From positions 1 through 6,305 of the forward strand of contig JAFKFE010000370.1 in assembly GCA_017308345.1 (NCBI GenBank): DNA of 6,305 bases, in the 5' to 3' direction. The notes under the pieces were generated by a model. That model was not told where the DNA came from. It ran no database searches and saw nothing but the letters and a program-made list of their open reading frames with translations. The DNA comes from Alphaproteobacteria bacterium (GTDB lineage Bacteria; Pseudomonadota; Alphaproteobacteria; Rhizobiales; Rhizobiaceae). Shown here one piece after another: positions 1 through 4,657 of the stretch. The first letter of the stretch is position 1. Every line of letters begins with the position of its first letter. A program made the position numbers and the translations under genes.

Positions 1-210
1 ATCGCGCCGGCGGCCGATCAGCCGGTCGTGCTCGCCGCCGGCGATTGCTAGGCCATAGGCCAGCAGGTCGCCGCGCAGAATGGCGGCACGCTGGCCAAGG
101 CGTCGCAGGCGACGCGCGGCGGCCAGCCGGTCTGCGTCATCGTCGTGCTCGTCCCCGGCAAGGACGGCCAGCGGCCGCGCCGCTCGGAAATCGTCGTCCC
201 GGCGGGCTGA
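1..210 (+). pseudogene. feuN-like small exported protein (PepSY-like), 3' part, interrupted by an amber codon
   Basis: Frame 1 is open from the window edge to TGA at 208-210, except for a single TAG at 49-51. The first 16 codons end in AAGDC. After the stop the same frame continues as AIGQQVAAQNGGTLAKAS, a Gly-Gly-Gln-Pro-Val-Cys turn, a hydrophobic VIVVLVPG strand and a C-terminal EIVVPAG. This helix-then-strand layout resembles a PepSY-type fold, and the two Cys residues (codons 16 and 44) could form a disulfide in the periplasm. Established: in Sinorhizobium meliloti a small periplasmic protein, FeuN, is encoded next to feuPQ and restrains the FeuQ kinase. Inference: this is its homologue, from position and character. 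The amber replaces what looks like an internal residue; TAC or TAT (Tyr) would be one base away. No plausible restart codon with a ribosome site follows it. It may be a real nonsense mutation, a sequencing error, or a gene that truly ends at 51 with a fortuitously open frame after it. The start and signal peptide lie outside the window. Confidence 0.55.
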
Positions 211-225
211 CGTCACTCGTTTCCC

Positions 226-244
226 AGGCCGGCGGAATCGGCCT
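226..244. promoter_or_regulatory. short inverted repeat upstream of feuP
   Basis: AGGCCG (226-231) and CGGCCT (239-244) are exact reverse complements separated by 7 bases. They lie in the 64-base gap between the feuN-like stop and feuP, about 30 bases before the feuP start. No T-run follows, so a terminator is unlikely. It could be an operator or a small mRNA hairpin. In GC-rich DNA a 6-base stem can arise by chance. Confidence 0.2.
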
Positions 245-274
245 ATACGTTTACCCGACAATAGGTTTCAACCC

Positions 275-940
275 ATGCGCGTGCTCGTCGTCGAGGATGA
301 CAAGGATCTCAACCGGCAACTGGCCGACGCGCTGGTCGATGCCGGCTATGTCGTCGACCGCGCGTATGACGGCGAGGAGGGGCACTTCCTCGGCGACACC
401 GAGCCTTACGATGCCGTGGTCCTCGATATCGGCCTGCCGCAGATGGACGGCATCAGCGTCGTGGAGCGCTGGCGCCGCGGCGGCCGCAAGATGCCGGTGC
501 TGATCCTGACCGCGCGCGACCGCTGGAGCGACAAGGTGGCCGGCATCGACGCCGGCGCCGACGACTATGTGACCAAGCCTTTCCATATCGAGGAGGTGCT
601 GGCGCGCGTGCGCGCGCTGATCCGCCGCGCGGCCGGCCATGCATCGTCGGAGCTCACCTGCGGGCCGCTCAGGCTCGACACCAAGGCGTCCAAGGCCGAT
701 GTCAACGGCGTGCCGCTCAAGCTCACCTCGCACGAGTTCCGGCTGCTTGCCTATCTGATGCACCATATGGGCGAGGTGGTGTCGCGCACCGAACTGGTCG
801 AGCATCTCTACGACCAGGATTTCGACCGCGATTCCAACACCATCGAGGTGTTTGTCGGCCGGCTTCGCAAGAAGATGGGCATCGATATGATCGAAACCGT
901 GCGTGGCATGGGCTATCGCATGCGAGAGCCGGAGGCGTGA
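275..940 (+). CDS. feuP: FeuP, OmpR/PhoP-family response regulator
   Basis: A complete 221-residue cytoplasmic transcription factor. The N-terminal receiver domain (about 1-118) has the acidic pocket E7-D8-D9, phospho-acceptor D51 in VVLDIGLPQMDG, switch residue T79 in LILTARD and K101 in VTKPF. The C-terminal winged helix (about 126-218) shows LTSHEFRLLAYL, the recognition helix around SNTIEVFVGRLRKKMG (188-202) and the wing VRGMGYR. The length is normal for the family. The ATG at 275 begins exactly at the conserved MRVLVVEDD receiver start; the frame is open further upstream, but that part has no receiver similarity. Only a weak AGG (263-265) serves as ribosome site. Established: rhizobial FeuP, phosphorylated by FeuQ, controls envelope and osmotic functions including cyclic glucan export in S. 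meliloti; in Rhizobium leguminosarum the pair was named for iron uptake. feuQ follows after 22 bases, so the two are co-transcribed. The family call is certain; the FeuP name rests on the overall sequence and the partner gene. Confidence 0.92.
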   Translation: MRVLVVEDDKDLNRQLADALVDAGYVVDRAYDGEEGHFLGDTEPYDAVVLDIGLPQMDGISVVERWRRGGRKMPVLILTARDRWSDKVAGIDAGADDYVTKPFHIEEVLARVRALIRRAAGHASSELTCGPLRLDTKASKADVNGVPLKLTSHEFRLLAYLMHHMGEVVSRTELVEHLYDQDFDRDSNTIEVFVGRLRKKMGIDMIETVRGMGYRMREPEA

Positions 941-962
941 CGCGGAACCGCTGAAGCCAACA

Positions 963-2351
963 TTGAGCGCGCGGCTTTCGAGCCTGCGGCTCTGGCCGCG
1001 CTCGCTGACCTTTCGCGTCATCGCCTTTTCGACGATCTGGGCGATCGTGACGCTGGTCGTCATCTTCACCCTCATCACCACGCTTTACCGCCAGGCCAGC
1101 GAACGCGGCTTCGACAGCCTGCTCTCGGCGCATCTGTTCAATTTGATCGGCTCGGTCGGCATTTCCGACAATGGCGCGCTGACTGGTGCGCCGGATCTTG
1201 GCGACCTGCGCTTCTCCGAGCCGAATTCCGGCTGGTACTGGTCGGTGGAGCCGGCCTCCGAAGGCGTGCACGGCGAAATCCATTCCTCCTCGATGACGAC
1301 CTCGCTCCTGTCGCCGAGCGTCGCGGAGGTCCCGTTCAACGCGAACTTCCAGCGCAGCTACTCGATGGAGGGCATCAAGGGCGAACAACTCGAAGTGTTC
1401 GAGAGCGAGTTCGTCCTGGACGCCAAGAACCGCGCCGCCCGTTTCCGCGTCATGGGCAACCACAGCGAGCTCGAGCAGGAGATCGCCAGTTTCCAGCGCC
1501 GCCTGCTCACCTATCTGTCGCTGTTCGGCGTCGGCATGATCGCCATCAACGCCATCGCCATCCTGTTGGGGCTCCAGCCCTTGCGCCGTGTCCGCAATGC
1601 GCTTGCCATGGTGCGCGAGGGCACGGCGCAAAGGCTCGACGGCAGCTTCCCGGCCGAGATCGAGCCGCTGGCCAACGAGACCAATGCGCTGATCGAGAAC
1701 AACCGGCGCATCGTCGAGCGCTCGCGCACCCAGGTCGGCAACCTCGCCCATTCGCTGAAGACGCCTTTAGCCGTGCTGATCAACGAGGGCCGCGCGCTCG
1801 GCGGCGCCAAGGGCCAGCTGATCGCCGACCAGGCCGCCTCCATGCAGAAGCAGGTCGAACACTACCTGCAGCGCGCCCGCGTGGCCGCGCAGCGCGACAG
1901 CGTCGTCTGCCGCACGCCGGTCTCGCCGCTGGTCGAGCGCATGGTGCGCGTGCTGCGCAAGCTCAACCCGCTAACGCTGCTGACGCTGTCTCTGCCCCCG
2001 GCGGAGATCGTCTTTGCGGGCGAACGCGAGGACCTCGAGGAACTGCTGGGAAATCTGCTCGACAACGCGATGAAATGGGCCAAGGGCGCCGTCGCTGTGA
2101 CGATCGCCACTATTTCGGGAAGCGGCAACCTGTTTGAAATCGTTATAGAGGATGACGGTCCGGGCATTCCCGAGGACAGCGCGCGGGAAGCGTTGAAGCG
2201 TGGCAAGCGCCTCGACGAAACGAAGCCGGGAACAGGGCTTGGGCTGGCCATTGTCGCCGACCTCGTCAACGAGTATGGAGGCTCGCTGGCGCTGGAACGG
2301 TCCGGCATGGGCGGCTTGAGGGCGGTGGTGAGGTTGCGGAGCCTTCAATGA
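963..2351 (+). CDS. feuQ: FeuQ, membrane sensor histidine kinase
   Basis: A PhoQ-like inner-membrane kinase of 462 residues that should phosphorylate FeuP. Counting from TTG 963: a first membrane helix at about 18-40; a periplasmic sensor region at about 41-180; a second membrane helix at about 181-205; then a HAMP-like linker. The dimerisation helix carries phospho-acceptor H263 in GNLAHSLKTPLAVL. The ATPase domain has an N box (ELLGNLLDNAMKWA, N364 and N368), a G1 box (EDDGPGI, 396-402) and a G2 box (GTGLGLA, 423-429). All catalytic motifs are intact. The start is uncertain: TTG 963 follows a weak GAAG (953-956) and gives the basic N-terminus expected before the first helix. An ATG at 903 is in frame, but it would overlap feuP by 38 bases and add 20 residues unlike a kinase N-terminus. 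In Sinorhizobium the periplasmic protein FeuN inhibits this kinase, so the interrupted feuN-like gene just upstream bears directly on its activity. The stop overlaps an ATG (ATGA) that opens the frame leading into the next gene. Confidence 0.9.
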   Translation: MSARLSSLRLWPRSLTFRVIAFSTIWAIVTLVVIFTLITTLYRQASERGFDSLLSAHLFNLIGSVGISDNGALTGAPDLGDLRFSEPNSGWYWSVEPASEGVHGEIHSSSMTTSLLSPSVAEVPFNANFQRSYSMEGIKGEQLEVFESEFVLDAKNRAARFRVMGNHSELEQEIASFQRRLLTYLSLFGVGMIAINAIAILLGLQPLRRVRNALAMVREGTAQRLDGSFPAEIEPLANETNALIENNRRIVERSRTQVGNLAHSLKTPLAVLINEGRALGGAKGQLIADQAASMQKQVEHYLQRARVAAQRDSVVCRTPVSPLVERMVRVLRKLNPLTLLTLSLPPAEIVFAGEREDLEELLGNLLDNAMKWAKGAVAVTIATISGSGNLFEIVIEDDGPGIPEDSAREALKRGKRLDETKPGTGLGLAIVADLVNEYGGSLALERSGMGGLRAVVRLRSLQ

Positions 2352-2515
2352 TGTTCTTTATGGATTTGCAAGCAACGGCCAACGGCCAAATTTCCGACAA
2401 ATATCAATACTATGGCCAGGGTCGCTTCCTCATCGGCGCGCCCCCCGAACCATCTCATTCAAGAAGTGTATTTCGCTCAAGAAGCTCGTCCCGCTCAAGA
2501 GAACCGGTTGTTGGC
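2352..2515. other. intergenic region between feuQ and the lipoprotein gene
   Basis: This 164-base gap is more AT-rich in its first half (about 2352-2415) than the flanking genes. It contains a tandem pair of AACGGCC (2374-2387), the palindrome GGCGCGCC (2435-2442), a triple hexamer repeat and the palindrome AACCGGTT (2502-2509). I see no rho-independent terminator and no convincing -35/-10 pair, although a promoter for the lipoprotein gene is likely here. The frame of the lipoprotein gene is open across the whole gap from the ATG at 2348, but rare codons and the lack of any recognisable domain argue against translation. Confidence 0.4.
2457..2510. repeat. three degenerate 18-base direct repeats with a TCAAGA core
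   Basis: TCAAGA occurs at 2459, 2477 and 2495, exactly 18 bases apart. The first two units share TCAAGAAG, and most of their other differences are transitions. The last two share GCTCAAGA. The array ends 5 bases before the lipoprotein start codon. Such phased hexamers could be binding sites for a regulator, with FeuP a natural candidate, but 18 bases is not the typical spacing of OmpR-family half-sites. It may instead be a decayed tandem duplication. Confidence 0.35.
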
Positions 2516-2953
2516 ATGAAGATCCGCGTCGCGCTCGTTTCCACCCTGATCGCCGTTTCCGGCTGCACGACATTGGGCAGGGGCGGGCCGGGCTCCCCCA
2601 TCACGCCTGTTTCGACGCCGCCCACCGGCGGCAAGGTGTCGACCAGCATCGTCTCGGCCATGAATGGCGGGCTTATCGGCGGATCGATCGGCTCGGGCCT
2701 GAGCGACGCCGAGAAGCGCAAGGGACTGGAGGCGGAATACAAGGCGCTGGAATACAACACCAGCGGCCAGAAGGTGACGTGGAAGAGCGACAGCTCCTCC
2801 CATTACGGCGAGGTCGTCGCCGCCCAGCCTTACCGTGTCGGCTCGCAGGACTGTCGCCAGTACACCCACACCGTCTACACCAACGGCGCGGGCGTCACCG
2901 CGCGCGGCACCGCCTGCCGCAACGCCGACGGCAGCTGGACGCCGCTGACCTAG
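2516..2953 (+). CDS. small outer-envelope lipoprotein, glycine-zipper / surface-antigen type
   Basis: A 145-residue predicted lipoprotein. The N-terminus MKIRVALVSTLIAVSGC is a lipoprotein signal with lipobox V14-S15-G16-C17; C17 would be lipidated after cleavage by signal peptidase II. A Gly/Pro/Ser/Thr-rich linker (18-45) leads to a glycine-zipper-like segment NGGLIGGSIGSGLSD (50-64), then a charged helix (about 65-78). The C-terminal part is a beta-rich module with C113 and C135, ending in a GTACRNADGSWTPL motif. This layout matches the RT0821/Lpp0805 or 17-kDa surface antigen group of lipoproteins, whose function is largely unknown. The start at 2516 is chosen because it places the lipobox correctly; the in-frame ATG at 2348 would bury it behind 56 extra residues. 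No good ribosome site is visible (only AAGAGAA around 2497-2503). It lies on the same strand as feuQ, so it could be read from feuPQ transcripts or be a target of FeuP, which is inference only. Confidence 0.82.
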   Translation: MKIRVALVSTLIAVSGCTTLGRGGPGSPITPVSTPPTGGKVSTSIVSAMNGGLIGGSIGSGLSDAEKRKGLEAEYKALEYNTSGQKVTWKSDSSSHYGEVVAAQPYRVGSQDCRQYTHTVYTNGAGVTARGTACRNADGSWTPLT

Positions 2954-2988
2954 GAATCAAATCGGGCCAGTTCCATTATTCGGTAGAC

Positions 2989-3027
2989 TTGACGTCGATC
3001 AAGGTCGGGAGGCCGATCGGTCGTCAA
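2989..3027 (+). other. 39-base imperfect hairpin in the gap before ccmI
   Basis: TTGACG (2989-2994) pairs with CGTCAA (3022-3027). After a 1/2-base internal loop, CGATC (2996-3000) pairs with GATCG (3015-3019). After a two-A bulge, GGTC (3003-3006) pairs with GGCC (3011-3014) around the loop GGGA (3007-3010), which fits the GNRA tetraloop pattern. That is 15 pairs, including one G-U. It starts 36 bases after the lipoprotein stop and has no T-run behind it, so it is not a classical terminator. It may protect the 3' end of the lipoprotein mRNA, be a dyad operator for the ccm operon, or be part of the ccm leader. CTTGAC (2988-2993) also resembles a rhizobial -35 box, but no matching -10 lies 17 bases downstream. 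Confidence 0.4.
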
Positions 3028-3049
3028 AGCGTCGCAGTATGCTTGTGTT

Positions 3050-3074
3050 GGCAGGGCAGGGCTCTGCCTTTAAT
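3050..3074 (+). terminator. compact GC hairpin with short T-run just before ccmI (weak terminator or attenuator)
   Basis: GGCAGGGC (3050-3057) pairs with GCTCTGCC (3061-3068) through 8 pairs, one of them G-T, around a 3-base loop, and TTTAAT follows. The shape is that of a rho-independent terminator, but the T-run is only three long. It would end transcripts coming from the lipoprotein gene. It finishes only 6 bases before the ccmI ribosome binding site, so it could instead limit leader transcription or affect ribosome access to ccmI. Confidence 0.35.
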
Positions 3075-3080
3075 GGAGAG
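3075..3080 (+). promoter_or_regulatory. ribosome binding site of ccmI
   Basis: GGAGAG lies just upstream of the ATG at 3083, with four bases between the GGAG core and the start. It is among the clearest Shine-Dalgarno sequences in the window and supports that start over other in-frame codons. Confidence 0.6.
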
Positions 3081-3082
3081 CC

Positions 3083-4210
3083 ATGCTGTTCTGGGTCATA
3101 GCCGCAATCCTCACGCTGGGCGCCAGCCTGGCGGTGCTTCTGCCGCTCACCGGCGGCATGAAGGGCGCGTCGCCGGCCGGCGATCACGACCTCGAGGTCT
3201 ATCGCGATCAGCTTTCCGAGCTGGACCGCGACGTGGCGCGCGGCCTGATCCAGCCCGGGGAGGCTGAGGAGGCGCGCGCCGAGATCGGCCGCCGCATCCT
3301 GCGCCTCGGCGCGGCTGAGCGGCCGGGCTCCGCCAATCCCGTGTCCTCTCGCGGCGCCAAGTTGGTCGCCAGCGTGGCCGTGCTTGCCGTTCCGCTGCTG
3401 AGCTGGGGGCTCTACGGCATGCTCGGCTCTCCCGATCTGCCTTCGCAGCCCCTGCTCGAACGTCTCGCCAAGAATCCCGCCGATTCCTCGGTCGACGAAC
3501 TGGTCGCCCGCGCCGAGGCGCACCTTGCCGCCAATCCGTCGGACGGCAAGGGCTGGGACGTGCTGGCGCCGATCTATCTCCGCCTGCAGCGCTTCCCCGA
3601 CGCGGTGACCGCCTATCGCAATGCCATCCGCCTCGACGGCGACAGCGCGGTGCGCCAGTCCGGTCTTGGCGAGGCGATCGCCAATGCCGCCGGCGGCATC
3701 GTCTCGGCCGACGCCCAGAACGCCTTCGAGGCGGCCCTGAAGCTCGATCCGGCCAACGCCAAGGCGAATTTCTACTTGGGCGTAGGCCTTGCGCAGGAAG
3801 GCAGGAAAGCCGAGGCTGTGGCCGCCTGGCAAAAGATGCTCGGCCAGCTCGCGCCGGATTCGCCCTGGCGTAGCGCCGTCCAGCAGGCGCTTGCCGAGGC
3901 GGACCAGCCGGCGGCCGCGCCGCCAAGCGGCCCGGACGCGCAGCAGATGGAAGCCGCGCAGCAGATGTCGCCGCAGGACCGGCAGGCGATGATCGAAACA
4001 ATGGTCGCGGGCCTCGACGACAAATTGAAGCAGAATCCCCGTGACGAGGAAGGATGGATGCGCCTCATTCGTTCCTATGTCGTGCTCGGCAAGGCCGATC
4101 AGGCGCACGACGCGCTTGGCCGCGCCGTCGCCGCCTTTGGAGCGGACAGCGAGCAGGCCAGGAAATTCACCGCCTTTGCCGCCTCCCTCGGCGTGACGGC
4201 GACGGAGTAA
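3083..4210 (+). CDS. ccmI: CcmI (CycH), cytochrome c maturation apocytochrome chaperone
   Basis: A 375-residue inner-membrane protein of the System I cytochrome c maturation pathway, named cycH in rhizobia. Known role of the family: it binds apocytochrome c in the periplasm and hands it to the CcmF-CcmH heme ligation complex. The sequence shows a first membrane helix (about 2-23), then a cytoplasmic loop containing the family hallmark [14 protein letters not shown] (37-50) and an amphipathic helix (55-77). A second membrane helix spans about 93-113, and a long periplasmic domain follows. That domain has TPR-like repeats (about 136-184 and 212-257), an Ala/Pro/Gln-rich linker (272-295) and a further TPR-like helical pair (about 301-351, containing [24 protein letters not shown]). 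The length is typical of alphaproteobacterial CcmI. It is the first gene of the operon, and ccmE begins 3 bases after its stop. No residue appears to be missing. Confidence 0.93.
   Translation: MLFWVIAAILTLGASLAVLLPLTGGMKGASPAGDHDLEVYRDQLSELDRDVARGLIQPGEAEEARAEIGRRILRLGAAERPGSANPVSSRGAKLVASVAVLAVPLLSWGLYGMLGSPDLPSQPLLERLAKNPADSSVDELVARAEAHLAANPSDGKGWDVLAPIYLRLQRFPDAVTAYRNAIRLDGDSAVRQSGLGEAIANAAGGIVSADAQNAFEAALKLDPANAKANFYLGVGLAQEGRKAEAVAAWQKMLGQLAPDSPWRSAVQQALAEADQPAAAPPSGPDAQQMEAAQQMSPQDRQAMIETMVAGLDDKLKQNPRDEEGWMRLIRSYVVLGKADQAHDALGRAVAAFGADSEQARKFTAFAASLGVTATE
4204..4207 (+). promoter_or_regulatory. ribosome binding site of ccmE inside the end of ccmI
   Basis: GGAG lies within the last codons of ccmI, 6 bases before the ccmE ATG at 4214. 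Ribosomes finishing ccmI would be positioned to start ccmE, which favours translational coupling. Confidence 0.55.
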
Positions 4211-4213
4211 GCG

Positions 4214-4657
4214 ATGACGCGCAAGCAGAAGCGACTGTCGGTGATCGTGGCGGGGCTGGCCTTCCTCGCCGCCGCCGCCGGCCTCACCTTCTACGCGCTC
4301 GGCCAGAAGGCCTCCTATTTCTACATGCCGGCCGAGCTGGCCACGGCGAGCGTCCAGCCTGGACAGCGCATCCGCCTTGGCGGGCTCGTCGAAAACGGCA
4401 GTGTCGTGCGCGGCAATGGCGCGACGGTGGTCTTCTCGGTTACCGACACGCAGAAGTCGGTCAAGATCACCTATACCGGCATCCTGCCCGATCTCTTCCG
4501 CGAGGGGCAGGGCGTCATAACCGAGGGCGCTTTCGGTCCGGATGGGGTTTTCATCGCCGACAGCGTTTTAGCCAAGCATGACGAGCGCTATATGCCCAAG
4601 GAAGTCGCCGACGGCTTGAAGGCAAAGGGCGTCTGGGTGGAAAGCAAGAGCCAATAA
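4214..4657 (+). CDS. ccmE: CcmE (CycJ), periplasmic heme chaperone
   Basis: A complete 147-residue heme chaperone, cycJ in rhizobia. Known role: it covalently binds heme delivered by CcmABCD at the outer face of the inner membrane and passes it to CcmF. The sequence shows a short basic cytoplasmic start (MTRKQKRL), a single membrane anchor (about 9-29), then the conserved FYMPAEL (36-42). The beta-barrel domain includes [41 protein letters not shown] and [25 protein letters not shown]. The heme-attaching histidine is H122, and Y126 completes the H-x-x-x-Y signature. Length and motifs are normal, so the protein should be functional. The last base of its TAA is the first base of the ccmF ATG, and ccmI ends 3 bases upstream, so the three genes form one translation-coupled unit. 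Confidence 0.95.
   Translation: MTRKQKRLSVIVAGLAFLAAAAGLTFYALGQKASYFYMPAELATASVQPGQRIRLGGLVENGSVVRGNGATVVFSVTDTQKSVKITYTGILPDLFREGQGVITEGAFGPDGVFIADSVLAKHDERYMPKEVADGLKAKGVWVESKSQ

Noticed and set aside
80..274. N-terminal extension of feuP from an upstream in-frame ATG at 80
   Set aside because: The receiver domain starts exactly at the ATG at 275, and the extension overlaps the feuN-like frame with an Arg/Ser-rich translation.
45..503. Plus-strand open frame crossing the feuN-like region into feuP
   Set aside because: It is out of frame with both recognised products, Arg/Ala-rich and of low complexity.
723..1751. Minus-strand open frame (342 codons) opposite feuP and feuQ
   Set aside because: It spans two genuine plus-strand genes with intact catalytic motifs and has no protein-like features of its own.
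2435..2442. GGCGCGCC palindrome in the feuQ-lipoprotein gap
   Set aside because: A GC-only 8-base palindrome is unremarkable in DNA of this composition and has no supporting context.
2989..3017. Promoter with TTGACG as the -35 box before ccmI
   Set aside because: The -35 match is good, but the expected -10 position is GC-rich (GCCGAT), and the box is one arm of the long hairpin.
2999..4108. Long minus-strand open frame (369 codons) opposite ccmI
   Set aside because: It is an antisense shadow of the well-supported ccmI gene; composition is biased and no domain is seen.
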